Part shown: one piece after another, positions 1-7,302 of the stretch
Layout of the letters: every line of letters begins with the position of its first letter
Position numbering within the stretch: the stretch's first letter is position 1
Assembly (NCBI RefSeq): GCF_001442625.1
Contig: NZ_LMZQ01000053.1
Coordinates: 1 to 40,072 of the forward strand
Length of the DNA stretch: 40,072 nt
Direction of reading: 5' to 3'
Source of the DNA: Pedobacter ginsenosidimutans
GTDB lineage: Bacteria > Bacteroidota > Bacteroidia > Sphingobacteriales > Sphingobacteriaceae
Program-made: the position numbers and the translations under genes
The notes under the pieces: generated by a model
Seen by the model: only the letters and a program-made list of their open reading frames with translations
Databases searched by the model: none
Told to the model about the DNA's origin: nothing

Positions 1-86
1 AAAGAAGCTGAAACCATTAAAGGGTATAAAACAATTAAAGCCTTTGAAGCCTATCACCACGTTAAATTGGTCTACATATACAATGG

Positions 87-314
87 ATGAGTTCTTTTAA
101 AAGCCAAAATATTGCTCGCCATACTTTTGCGACTATGGTTACCCTATTAAACGGTGTATCGATAGAAAGGGTATCAAAGATGCTCGGACATACGAACATC
201 AGGACTACCCAGCATTACGCGAAGATTTTGGAAACCAAGGTAAGCGAAGACTTGGTGATACTGCAAAAGAAATTGCGTAAATTGAATCTGTCGTACAATA
301 ATAGTTTCTCTTAA
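87..314 (+). pseudogene. Tyrosine recombinase, C-terminal remnant
   Basis: Encodes only the last part of a tyrosine recombinase (phage-integrase family), the enzyme type that integrates and excises mobile elements at att sites. Visible are the ARHTFAT box (Arg11), the LGH box (His35) and the nucleophile Tyr44 in the QHYAKIL context. All are normal for a Bacteroidota integrase C-terminus. Two things say it is broken. Upstream bases 1-86 carry stops in this frame and do not read as integrase in the other two frames. The first His of the usual H-x-x-R box is Asn8. Full-length family members run about 300-420 residues. It probably marks the left edge of the mobile element. The ATG at 87 is only the first in-frame ATG, so no translation start is claimed. 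Confidence 0.8.
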
Positions 315-347
315 ATATTGATCTATATAAGAGTGTATTTAATTAAG

Positions 348-374
348 GCGTGACTTTTCAGAGATCATTCACGC
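348..374. terminator. Hairpin terminator between convergent genes
   Basis: GCGTGA (348-353) and TCACGC (369-374) form a perfect 6-bp stem. A-rich sequence lies to the left and TTTATTT to the right. It sits between the 3' ends of the rightward integrase fragment and the leftward LRR gene and could serve both. Confidence 0.5.
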
Positions 375-384
375 TTTATTTCAA

Positions 385-1062
385 CTATCCATAATCATAC
401 CTAAATGTCCGGTATTCACCCTTATAGGCATAGATCTTATTGTCGTCTGCAAATTTATCATCTAATATTGAGTCGATTTTTTCATTTTTATAGTTATAGT
501 GTCGCTTGTTTAAAAAACCTGCAGATCTTATCGTGGGATGGTCGAGGATTGGCTGGAGATTTCCATCCAAAATATTGGTGTTAACGAAACGGAAATCGAT
601 AAGTTTTGGAAAGTTGCTTAAAAAGTCGAGATTATCGATGTCTCCACATTCATTTAAGCACAAAACTTTAATTTTTTTGAGTGCAAGAAGTTCTTCGGTA
701 GGTACAAACTTCTTACTTCGGTTAATATGTAAAAACTCTAAAGATCCTTTGAGGGCACTCAAACCGGTATCGCTTGCTAGTTTGGTAGAATAATGTAGCT
801 CAAGTCTTTTTAAGTTGCTAAATTTTTCAATTCCAATAAAGTCTTTGATATTAGCCCAGTTCAATTCAAGGTACAATAACTTATCAGACTCAGAGAGGTT
901 TTCAAATGAGTTTAGTTTTTCTTTTAAATGCCAAATAATTGCGTATTCAGAGTTAGAAAGATCATTGTCCCAAACCCATTTATGAGGTTCTTTAAAATCC
1001 TTTTTAAATATTGTATCCTGCTGTAATTGTTCCCACCAGATGCTATTGAATCTCCAATCCAT
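385..1062 (-). CDS. Leucine-rich-repeat protein (225 aa)
   Basis: A cytoplasmic leucine-rich-repeat protein with no signal peptide or membrane segment. From about residue 60 it shows irregular 22-24-residue repeats of the LxxLxLxxN/C type, for example around 'LKRLELHYS', 'LEFLHINRS' and 'IKVLCLNEC'. A Trp-rich N-terminal stretch (MDWRFNSIWWEQ) precedes them. LRRs are protein-binding surfaces, and the partner cannot be named. It is the last gene of a leftward group, 118 nt after a second LRR gene and an XRE regulator, so the three may form one regulated module. Rhs/polymorphic-toxin immunity or a sensor role are both possible and unproven. The start follows A/T-rich leader sequence and the ATG is the only good candidate. 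Confidence 0.6.
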   Translation of the reverse strand: MDWRFNSIWWEQLQQDTIFKKDFKEPHKWVWDNDLSNSEYAIIWHLKEKLNSFENLSESDKLLYLELNWANIKDFIGIEKFSNLKRLELHYSTKLASDTGLSALKGSLEFLHINRSKKFVPTEELLALKKIKVLCLNECGDIDNLDFLSNFPKLIDFRFVNTNILDGNLQPILDHPTIRSAGFLNKRHYNYKNEKIDSILDDKFADDNKIYAYKGEYRTFRYDYG

Positions 1063-1180
1063 TTTTGTTATTTAAGGGTTTTACCTAAAAGTTCGTTCGT
1101 AATATCTCACTTCGCATAATTATTTCAAATTAAGCACATTCAATACCGTGTCGCTGTTAACTTCGTCAAACTATATACCT

Positions 1181-2185
1181 TTAAATATTCAGTTTAGCAA
1201 TGGAATAATTCCAGTTTTCAATGCCCTTTGTCTTTAATGCGATCTTGGTCGGATCTTCCAGGAAATTTACTAAAGTGCTAAACTTTATTGTATTAGAATT
1301 AAGCAGGATTCTTGTCATCTGGCTTAATATCACTCTTCTAAGTTCTGCTTTGAAATTTTCAGGAAAAAATATAATGAGCTGTTCTAGTTTTTCCAATTGC
1401 TCTACAGCGCTAATATCTTTCAGTCTGCTATTGTTGTCGATCTGGATCTTTTTCAAATTAACCAATCCCTTCAGGTCTGGTAAAACTTCCATCGTTGACA
1501 TTCCCTCAAAGCACAATGAAACCAAACCATCTAATGAATTAAGAAAATCATAATTAGGTATCTGTCTGGTTCTACTAATCTCAAGAACTTTTAGATTTTT
1601 AGCAGTTGAAATTGCGTCCAGATTTTTATAGCTGCCAAATAAAAGATTTAATTCCCTCAGATTTTTCAATCCAATAATCAAATCCAGATTTGCAAGCTTA
1701 ACTCCCCTTAAGGTTAGCGTTTTCAGTTCCGAAAGTCTCGAGATGCTTTGTAAGCCCTTCTTCATACCGTCAATATATAGCGATTCTAAAGATTTAAATT
1801 CGGAAATAAAACTTAAATCAATGCTCGTTGATTTTGTTTCCCCAATACTTAAACGTCTTAAATCAGGTAACTTAATTAATGGAGTAAAATCAGTTGTAAG
1901 ATAGGACGTTACAGATAGATTCCGTACAGAAGGAATATAATCGAGAAAACAAAAATCTACAGCCTCGTACCAAAAAACATGAAGACCAAATTGGGGATTT
2001 CTTTTGTAAAACTGTTCCAAAACTTCCCAGGTTTTTCGGGAAGGGTTTTTGAACATATAGAACTGCAAAGAATGAATCTGCTCTTCTTCAACAAGGAGAT
2101 CGATGTCAGAGACTACTAAATCTTCATAAATATTTATGTTCCCGTTAAAATTCTCCCATTTCTTACTACGTTTGAAGAGCCCCAT
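1181..2185 (-). CDS. Leucine-rich-repeat protein (334 aa)
   Basis: Second LRR protein of the group. After a charged N-terminal region of about 90 residues there are roughly eight repeats of 22-24 residues between about residues 95 and 270, for example 'LPDLRRLSIGETKS', 'FKSLESLYIDGM', 'LSELKTLTLRGV' and 'LKNLRELNLLFG'. No catalytic domain, signal peptide or membrane segment is visible, so it is probably a cytoplasmic binding protein. It starts 9 nt after the XRE gene stop, so the two are almost certainly co-transcribed. The C-terminal tail (about residues 280-334) is helical and unrecognised. The function is unknown; pairing with a regulator in a mobile element suggests an accessory, stress or defence role. 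Confidence 0.6.
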   Translation of the reverse strand: MGLFKRSKKWENFNGNINIYEDLVVSDIDLLVEEEQIHSLQFYMFKNPSRKTWEVLEQFYKRNPQFGLHVFWYEAVDFCFLDYIPSVRNLSVTSYLTTDFTPLIKLPDLRRLSIGETKSTSIDLSFISEFKSLESLYIDGMKKGLQSISRLSELKTLTLRGVKLANLDLIIGLKNLRELNLLFGSYKNLDAISTAKNLKVLEISRTRQIPNYDFLNSLDGLVSLCFEGMSTMEVLPDLKGLVNLKKIQIDNNSRLKDISAVEQLEKLEQLIIFFPENFKAELRRVILSQMTRILLNSNTIKFSTLVNFLEDPTKIALKTKGIENWNYSIAKLNI

Positions 2186-2194
2186 TTCTAGAAT

Positions 2195-2449
2195 TTATTT
2201 TTGTTGGTTATAATCTTCATTGAAGAATTCACTTAGACTTATACCTAAACAATTTAAAATATTGATCAGGGTGCCGATGGTTATATTTGCACTACCAGCC
2301 TCATACTTACCATATTGAGAGCGGTTTAGGTTATTTTCATAAGCAAACTTATCTGGGCTCGTAAAGCCTTTGGATTTACGGAGGTACTTAAGTCTTAAAC
2401 CTATTTTTTTAAATTCTTCCTCATTATTTAATAGACTATTTTTTGCCAT
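2195..2449 (-). CDS. XRE-family HTH transcriptional regulator
   Basis: Small DNA-binding protein with one Cro/C1-type helix-turn-helix over about residues 13-75 (IGLRLKYLRKSKGF, then the recognition-helix region NRSQYGKYEAG, then the typical 'LINILNCLGISLSEFF' helix). Its size and layout match the stand-alone XRE regulators that govern mobile-element and defence operons. I take the ATG at 2449 (MAKNSLLNNEE) over the ATG 7 codons upstream, because the upstream residues (MFYLLYN) are unlike family N-termini. It reads leftward directly into two LRR genes and is preceded by a dyad-rich stretch (2469-2514) that may be its own operator. Confidence 0.85.
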   Translation of the reverse strand: MAKNSLLNNEEEFKKIGLRLKYLRKSKGFTSPDKFAYENNLNRSQYGKYEAGSANITIGTLINILNCLGISLSEFFNEDYNQQK

Positions 2450-2468
2450 ATTATAAAGTAAATAAAAC

Positions 2469-2514
2469 ACTCTTTATTTACACACTCCATAAAAAGAGTA
2501 TTTTTATTTGGAGT
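2469..2514 (-). promoter_or_regulatory. Candidate operator of the XRE/LRR operon
   Basis: Two interleaved dyads lie just upstream of the XRE start. ACTCTTT (2469-2475) pairs with AAAGAGT (2493-2499), and ACTCC (2484-2488) pairs with GGAGT (2510-2514). Recurrent ACTC/GAGT half-sites spaced about 10-15 bp suit a dimeric XRE repressor controlling its own operon. Inferred from symmetry and position only. Confidence 0.4.
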
Positions 2515-2591
2515 ATTCCAATTATCTCATTATATTAGTATTGTTAAATAATTAAGTATGTAAACTACATTTTTTTTTTAAAATACTAATG

Positions 2592-2773
2592 GTCTTGCGG
2601 TTGCATTTCTGAAGCCGTAACGCAAGACAGCAGAACACCCAGCCTATTTATTAATATGCTATATTTGCGTATTCCTAAAATAGGTGCGGGACTGCTGTAC
2701 ACTCGTGTTACGTAAGGCTTCAGAAACTTTTATGCAACCACGAGATGCAGTTCCGCACCTATTTCTGCATCTC
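2592..2773 (+). promoter_or_regulatory. Leader with mutually exclusive hairpins before HEPN gene
   Basis: At least four inverted repeats overlap here, ending 40 bases before the HEPN start codon. GTCTTGCG (2592-2599) pairs with CGCAAGAC (2621-2628). CAGCAG (2629-2634) pairs with CTGCTG (2692-2697). GAGATGCAG (2742-2750) pairs with CTGCATCTC (2765-2773). An 18-base stem pairs 2678-2695 with 2747-2764 with one G-T mismatch. The last two cannot form together, and the 2599-2616 arm can also pair with 2716-2739. It could be an RNA switch or attenuator, an oriT-like site or a recombination site. No known riboswitch class was recognised. Confidence 0.45.
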
Positions 2774-2812
2774 CAGGACTCATTTAAATGCTACTAACTA
2801 AATGAGATCAAT

Positions 2813-3703
2813 ATGGAACCATCAAAATCATCACCAGAAGCTGAGCACGCTGTCCATTTCAGGGAATTCATCCATCGGCTCGCCCAGAAGTTCGAACCGC
2901 TACAGATCTTCAGCTTTTTGCAGAAAAGCTACACTCATCATTCCCAAGGCTGCTTTAATAACAATCAAGGCTATCTTAAATGTGACCATTGCCTATTGGT
3001 AGTTACCGAAACTGCAACCCGAATAGATTATGAAATGCAGGATTTTGCTAATACCTATTATCAACATGGAACGATAACCCTAATTGGCCATTGTAGGCAA
3101 TCGGTTATGGATGCAGTACAGCAAAACAGCCACTTTTTTATCAGTGTGCTTACATACGGAAAACTGCTCTATAGTAAAGATAGACTATTTGATGGAGATC
3201 CAATATCTGCTTTTATCCCCACCAAGGGTGCGATAAAGGCACTTAAACATTATGAACATCGTATACCGCTAGCTGACGGATTTCTGATGTGCGCATCCGA
3301 ATGTTTGGAAAAGGAACAGTTTGGAATATGTGCCTTTATGCTCCATCAGGCCGTAGAACAGACTTGTATCTGTCTGGTGAGGGTTAATATCGCCTACCGT
3401 TCGGAGTTCCATAACCTTTACCGCCTGCTCCGTCTGTGCACTTGCTTTTCTGAAAAGCCTTTTCAACTTTTCCTGTCTACTCCCGAAGATGAGCGGTTAT
3501 TTGATGTAATGGCAAAAAGTTATTCTGGTTCACGTTATAAAGATGATTTTATGGTTTCCCGGCAGGATGCGGAGTGTCTTTATCAACGGGTAGCCTCTTT
3601 TCTTTTGTTGGCAAAAGAGATGTGCAACGAGAAAATAGAACTACTTGCCAAATCGGCATCAGATTATGCAGCCTTAAAAAACGCTGAACATGTACAGATC
3701 TAA
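2813..3703 (+). CDS. HEPN-domain protein with MNT-like N-terminal half
   Basis: The C-terminal half (about residues 145-275) reads as a HEPN domain: a helix with 'AFMLHQAVEQTC', then 'EFHNLYRLLRLC' in place of the usual TH(D/N)LxxL box, then an 'SRYKDDF' segment. HEPN domains are helical and often act as RNases or partners of nucleotidyltransferases. The N-terminal half has the 'LTYGKLLY' pattern seen at the end of minimal nucleotidyltransferase folds in related Bacteroidota proteins. No clear G-S-x10-D-x-D motif is seen, so it may be degenerate. The ATG at 2813 lies 40 bases after a structured leader. A second gene follows or overlaps immediately. Such pairs are common in Bacteroidota mobile elements; a toxin-like role is possible but unproven. 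Confidence 0.7.
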   Translation: MEPSKSSPEAEHAVHFREFIHRLAQKFEPLQIFSFLQKSYTHHSQGCFNNNQGYLKCDHCLLVVTETATRIDYEMQDFANTYYQHGTITLIGHCRQSVMDAVQQNSHFFISVLTYGKLLYSKDRLFDGDPISAFIPTKGAIKALKHYEHRIPLADGFLMCASECLEKEQFGICAFMLHQAVEQTCICLVRVNIAYRSEFHNLYRLLRLCTCFSEKPFQLFLSTPEDERLFDVMAKSYSGSRYKDDFMVSRQDAECLYQRVASFLLLAKEMCNEKIELLAKSASDYAALKNAEHVQI

Positions 3704-3731
3704 AAAACATTACAGACTAATATTTGAAACT

Positions 3732-4319
3732 ATGAAGAAGCAAACAAACAAAACATCGGATAACAGGATCGTTTATCTTGATAGTGATGAAATAACAGAT
3801 CCGATAAAAGCGGTACACGAGTTTTTCAGTCACTCATGGTTGCCCAATCATTTGAAGATGCTGAAACGCTGGCGAAACGATGCAGCGTTTGAATCCGAAG
3901 AACCAAAAAAATTTAGCCCAGACTACCTTGTTTATAATTACGAACTGACCATAAAGCTGATAGAGGCAGCCTGGCTATTAAAGAGCCACAAGCTTGGCAG
4001 ACTTGACTTCGATGACAAACAGGAAAGTGATATCGCAAAATGGTACATCAAAACGGAAAGGAAGAAGCTAAGGGATTATCCAGAAAATCTGAGCATTCGG
4101 GAGATCGTAAAGCCTTCATCTGTACTAAAGAAAATGTTCAGGATCTATAAACTGGACGGGTACAAAAAAATCCTGAACACGTGGCTTCACGAAGCGCTTA
4201 GCAACTCCTTCATGGAAGAAAGCCTTTCCAAATCTGAAGTAATCACAGTTTACGAACAATTGGTCAAACTGTTCGAGGCTACGTGGCTGATCAGTGAGCG
4301 CATAAAAGATGGCAATTAA
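3732..4319 (+). CDS. Unknown protein paired with the HEPN gene
   Basis: A soluble, helix-rich, charged protein of 195 residues. I do not recognise a named domain. It contains two similar helical segments, 'YNYELTIKLIEAAWLLKS' and 'VYEQLVKLFEATWLISE', which look like an internal duplication (L-I/F-E-A-x-W-L). The start at 3732 (MKKQTNKTSDN) lies 28 bases after the HEPN stop. An alternative ATG at 3690 would overlap the HEPN gene by 14 bases. Either way the two are likely co-transcribed and may act together. There is no signal peptide or membrane segment. Confidence 0.65.
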   Translation: MKKQTNKTSDNRIVYLDSDEITDPIKAVHEFFSHSWLPNHLKMLKRWRNDAAFESEEPKKFSPDYLVYNYELTIKLIEAAWLLKSHKLGRLDFDDKQESDIAKWYIKTERKKLRDYPENLSIREIVKPSSVLKKMFRIYKLDGYKKILNTWLHEALSNSFMEESLSKSEVITVYEQLVKLFEATWLISERIKDGN

Positions 4320-4355
4320 AACTTTATTTTCCGTCCCAACTGAACGAACGGCCTA

Positions 4356-4443
4356 ACGGAAAAGACAGGCCAACCGCCAAACCTTTTCCGTAGACACCGA
4401 AGCAAAAACAGTGGGGCTGTGTGTGTGGAGTGGTCGTTTTTGC
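4356..4443. other. Two hairpins in the 172-bp gap between convergent genes
   Basis: ACGGAAAAG (4356-4364) pairs with CTTTTCCGT (4383-4391), and GCAAAAAC (4402-4409) pairs with GTTTTTGC (4436-4443). Both are perfect. The sequence between them is GT/GC-rich (GTGGGGCTGTGTGTGTGG), unlike the AT-rich surroundings. They lie at the 3' end of the mobilization operon. They may be terminators for the convergent genes; an oriT role is a less likely option. Confidence 0.4.
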
Positions 4444-4491
4444 AGGCCGCAAATGAGCGGGGGCCAATCGACTATAGAATTAAACCTTTAT

Positions 4492-4764
4492 TCATAAATT
4501 ATCTTTTAGCCATTTAGACCCTTTATCATTAAATCCAATCCAAGCACCTTCTCCACTTAGTTTGACAACTAGCAATTCATCATTACCATCAATATGGACT
4601 GCTAAGGCATCACAAATGGCACTAGCAGTACTATCAGACTTAATAATCCAAGTCGAGTCGAGATGGTGCCACCATGTAGGAGACAAATTTTTTATTGCAT
4701 CAATCAGGTCTTTATAATCTTGACCCGATTTGTTTAAATCATAACCTATAAGATATGTTTTCAT
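4492..4764 (-). CDS. Cas2/VapD-like small ferredoxin-fold protein
   Basis: A 90-residue protein starting MKTYLIGYDLNKSGQDYKDL. The hydrophobic first strand ending in Asp9, then a helix (YKDLIDAIKNL), a second strand (TWIIKS), a second helix and a third strand (ELLVVKL) match the beta-alpha-beta-beta-alpha-beta order of the Cas2/VapD superfamily. Similar stand-alone proteins are often annotated as 'SinR family' in Bacteroidota. No cas1 or CRISPR repeats are present, so it is not an adaptation protein here. It is the last gene of the leftward mobilization operon, 78 nt after the relaxase. VapD-like members are mRNA endonucleases, so an RNase or toxin-like role is conceivable; the catalytic state cannot be judged. 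Confidence 0.6.
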   Translation of the reverse strand: MKTYLIGYDLNKSGQDYKDLIDAIKNLSPTWWHHLDSTWIIKSDSTASAICDALAVHIDGNDELLVVKLSGEGAWIGFNDKGSKWLKDNL

Positions 4765-4842
4765 ACAAATTTTCTATTTTAATTTATATGCTAAATTAAT
4801 GACAGGGTATAAGTTATACTTACGGGAAACCGTATTTTGAAA

Positions 4843-5823
4843 TTAAAAAGATAGTCCTCTGGAGTGCTCTATATTTTTTTTCTTTTTCTTACGCTTTTTC
4901 GGTTCTATTGGATCTGCTTGGGGCGCAACGTAAACTGGTTCCATAAGAATATTTAACAGGTCAGCACCCATCTTTCCAGCTGTAGAAATCATTTCCCCGA
5001 CACTTTCAAATACTCCTTCAGTAACGCTTTTTGCCAAATCGTTAATGATGGTCTGGTCAGTCTTTGGGATAGGAATGTTTTCCAATAGATTCATCTGTGT
5101 TTTCTGTATGATCGTCCCATTTTGCATTGTGTTCGTATAGGCAAGGGTGTCTTTCAGTCCCCTGTCAAAATCAAACAAAGCATCAAATAGGTTCTCGCCC
5201 GATTGTTTAAAGGCAGTACGGTTAAATTCCCCAAGCTTAGCAGAATGCTCCTTGTTCTTTCCCTTTGAGGTATTTTGGGGGCTAAGCTTAATCCTATTCG
5301 TAGTGTCCTTACGGCTGACGATGATCTGAATATGATCCTGTCTTCCATCTTTGCGCTCGCCCGTTTTCCTTGTCCCGTCTTTTACCTCCTTATCTGTGTG
5401 TTTGTAATATCGGAAGTTTTCGTGCTTGCCGTACCAGAGCAAATCTTTATGGCTGTTAATGCCTGTTCTTTTAAAGTTCCTTGCGTACTCATCCATCACC
5501 TTCACCGCAAATTCCTTTAGTTTTTCTTTTGTACCTTTCTTGCCGTATAGATCGTAAAGGTGCGCCAGTTCCTTTTGGCTTGGACTGATGTTGATTAGAA
5601 AAAACTTACTGTCATCACGGCCAAGCTTTGCAATGTTATTATCGATCTTAACTCGGACTTCCTGTCTCTTGATATCGTTTCTAGCACCATTGAACCAGTT
5701 TTCGTAATCCGATACGGAATTTTTCCCATTCTTTAGATCATTCTCCTTTTCCAAATAATTGACCAAAGCTCCACTACTGCCTTTGTTATTGCCCGTTTCG
5801 GATGCCGTGATATTGATATACAT
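4843..5823 (-). CDS. DUF5712-type mobilization relaxase
   Basis: Relaxase-like protein expected to nick the element's oriT and pilot single-stranded DNA to a recipient using a conjugation apparatus supplied in trans. Evidence: an N-terminal strand with 'NITASETGNNKGSSGALVNY', a central metal-site segment with His134 (WYGKHENFRY), and the relaxase motif III-like 'RQDHIQIIVSRKD' around His164. The C-terminus is Lys/Arg-rich (KRKKKKKN). Its length of 326 residues and its position directly after a BfmA/BtgA gene (3-base gap on the coding strand) match the two-gene mobilization modules of Bacteroidota transposons. No frameshift is seen, so the element may still be mobilizable although its integrase is broken. 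Confidence 0.8.
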   Translation of the reverse strand: MYINITASETGNNKGSSGALVNYLEKENDLKNGKNSVSDYENWFNGARNDIKRQEVRVKIDNNIAKLGRDDSKFFLINISPSQKELAHLYDLYGKKGTKEKLKEFAVKVMDEYARNFKRTGINSHKDLLWYGKHENFRYYKHTDKEVKDGTRKTGERKDGRQDHIQIIVSRKDTTNRIKLSPQNTSKGKNKEHSAKLGEFNRTAFKQSGENLFDALFDFDRGLKDTLAYTNTMQNGTIIQKTQMNLLENIPIPKTDQTIINDLAKSVTEGVFESVGEMISTAGKMGADLLNILMEPVYVAPQADPIEPKKRKKKKKNIEHSRGLSF

Positions 5824-5826
5824 AGG

Positions 5827-6381
5827 CTAAATATTTTCAAGGGATTTTCTGACATGGCTTTGCAATTCCTCCTTTTTGGCAGCTGATACCGGCCATCCTA
5901 AAGATTCTCTCTGATTAATATAATAATTGAGTATCTCTCTAAAACTCGATTTTAGTTTACTTTTTTCATTGTAGTATTGGTGCGTTCTGGCAATTTCTTT
6001 TTCCAATTGTGCCATGCGGTTAGAAATTCTGTCACTTTTCTTTTCCTCTCTTTGTAGATGCTGCCAGATTATTTTGAAATATTCCGTATGCTCTTTTGTT
6101 ATAATGATAAGTCCATTACTATCGGTAAACATTGGTAGCAAGAAATCTTTCTCCTGTTTTTTAAAAAAGGAAATTATTCTATTTACTCCGTTAACAAGCT
6201 CTTTTTTAAGTAGCTCATCGTTGAAATCGACGGGATCTTTTTTTGTGCCATAAAAATAATTTACCATCTGTATAACCACCAGTTTTTTTGTTCTCCCAAG
6301 TTTCAGCGAAATTTTTCCCAGTTTTTCGTCCGTTGCTTTTGGGTATCGCACAGACTTGATATTGATATCTTCCATTACCAT
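5827..6381 (-). CDS. BfmA/BtgA-family mobilization accessory protein
   Basis: Mobilization auxiliary protein that works with the downstream relaxase at oriT. The N-terminus 'IKSVRYPKATDEKLGKISLKLGRTKKLVVIQMVNYFY' has the ribbon-helix-helix-like pattern typical of BfmA/BtgA, followed by a long charged helical region (about residues 60-160) with coiled-coil character. I start at the ATG at 6381 (MVMEDI); MEDI at 6375 is also possible. Both lie just after the stop of the preceding gene at 6386, whereas the more distal ATG would overlap it. The stop lies 3 bases before the relaxase start, implying coupled translation. Confidence 0.8.
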   Translation of the reverse strand: MVMEDINIKSVRYPKATDEKLGKISLKLGRTKKLVVIQMVNYFYGTKKDPVDFNDELLKKELVNGVNRIISFFKKQEKDFLLPMFTDSNGLIIITKEHTEYFKIIWQHLQREEKKSDRISNRMAQLEKEIARTHQYYNEKSKLKSSFREILNYYINQRESLGWPVSAAKKEELQSHVRKSLENI

Positions 6382-6385
6382 TACA

Positions 6386-6703
6386 TTAAAAATTTTTATC
6401 CAATCCAATATTAAGCTTCATTTCACTTCCCAGCTTTGGATGCCATGAGGGTTTATATTTAATAAAACCGCTTTCCTTCAATTCCCTGATATTTTTGTGG
6501 TATGTAGAAACAGACTTTATCCTTGAAAATCGCATAAGCTTTTTTCTGCTTACATTAAATGGGAGCGTTATATCCTGATAATTGCAACACTGAACCAATG
6601 CAATTAATATACTTAAATGGGTAGGAAAAAAATGTGGCTGTTGTGACGCCTGCGCAAAGTATCTACGCAATCCTTTGTGGTACAAATTTTCATCTTTCTT
6701 CAT
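6386..6703 (-). CDS. Small winged-helix-like protein of the mobilization operon
   Basis: A 105-residue basic protein. It reads as a helix-turn-helix/winged-helix fold: 'FFPTHLSILIALVQCC', then 'NVSRKKLMRFSRIKSVSTYHKNIRELKESGFIKY', where the second helix pair and the 'GFIKYKPS' wing resemble RepA-N/DnaD-type DNA binders. Similar small proteins sit between an excisionase-like HTH and bfmA in Bacteroidota elements. It lies 1 base after the HTH gene and runs into bfmA. It is likely a DNA-binding regulator or replication/transfer accessory; the exact role is unknown. Confidence 0.6.
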   Translation of the reverse strand: MKKDENLYHKGLRRYFAQASQQPHFFPTHLSILIALVQCCNYQDITLPFNVSRKKLMRFSRIKSVSTYHKNIRELKESGFIKYKPSWHPKLGSEMKLNIGLDKNF

Positions 6704-6704
6704 T

Positions 6705-6965
6705 TTATTTCCCCTCCATCATCTTTTCAATTTTTTCCCGGCTGTAAAACATAGTTCCCCCGACTTTACGAAATGGCAAATTGCCATTGATACGCAAGTT
6801 CTGTAATGTACCAGGTGAAATATTTAGCATTTTCCTTACCTCAGCACTCCTCAACCATGATTTATTTGAAGTACCACTATTAGTTTTTAAAATATTTTTC
6901 ATTTCATTCAGCATTTCTGTCTTGAACTGCTGCAGATCATCCATTGTGATGATGTCCATCTTCAT
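6705..6965 (-). CDS. Excisionase-like HTH_17 protein
   Basis: An 86-residue protein with a MerR/excisionase-type helix-turn-helix in its C-terminal half: 'SWLRSAEVRKMLNISPGTLQNLRINGNLPFRKVGGTMFY' followed by 'SREKIEKMM'. The N-terminal 30 residues form a helix that may mediate dimer contacts. Proteins of this type bend DNA during excision or regulate element genes. It opens the leftward mobilization operon, 1 base before the next gene. A hairpin-rich control region with GGTAT/ATACC dyads lies about 70 bases upstream. Confidence 0.8.
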   Translation of the reverse strand: MKMDIITMDDLQQFKTEMLNEMKNILKTNSGTSNKSWLRSAEVRKMLNISPGTLQNLRINGNLPFRKVGGTMFYSREKIEKMMEGK

Positions 6966-7032
6966 AAATAGCTCCTTTCATTTTTGATATATGCATGAAT
7001 TCACATGTCATATTTTTTCTACTTAAATATTT

Positions 7033-7184
7033 GGTATACCGTGAAGTATACCGTTCACTCTCTTTAGCGGCTTGAAAAGCCGACAAGTATCCCCGGAGGA
7101 TACTTGAAACCCCTGTAGCGATAGCTTAGGGCAAGCAAGTAGGGCCACTGCCCAACTTCCGCTTGCTCAGCCCCCGAAAAGGGG
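7033..7184. promoter_or_regulatory. Hairpin-dense control region, candidate oriT
   Basis: Within 152 bases upstream of the mobilization operon there are several perfect stems. GGTATAC (7033-7039) pairs with GTATACC (7046-7052), CGGCTT (7068-7073) with AAGCCG (7077-7082), CAAGTATCC (7084-7092) with GGATACTTG (7098-7106), and CCCC with GGGG around a GAAAA loop (7172-7184). GTATACCGT also occurs twice as a direct repeat (7034-7042 and 7046-7054). Mob genes usually read away from their oriT, which favours this site over 4356-4443. It may also contain the operator and promoter of the excisionase-like gene. The rest of 6966-7363 shows no gene. Confidence 0.45.
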
Positions 7185-7302
7185 ACTGACTGCCTGAACC
7201 ACCTTTCTACTGCCAATAGCTGCATCCCACAAAACCCTGTAAGCTTTCGAACTGCCCATATTACGTGCTATGTCAGTAGTTTTTGCTATACATAAACCGT
7301 TG

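Noticed and set aside
2802..3002. 66-residue frame overlapping the HEPN gene start
   Set aside because: Ser-rich out-of-frame shadow of the HEPN gene.
4492..4764. CRISPR adaptation gene cas2
   Set aside because: No cas1, no other cas gene and no repeat array anywhere in the window; only the small ferredoxin-like fold is shared.
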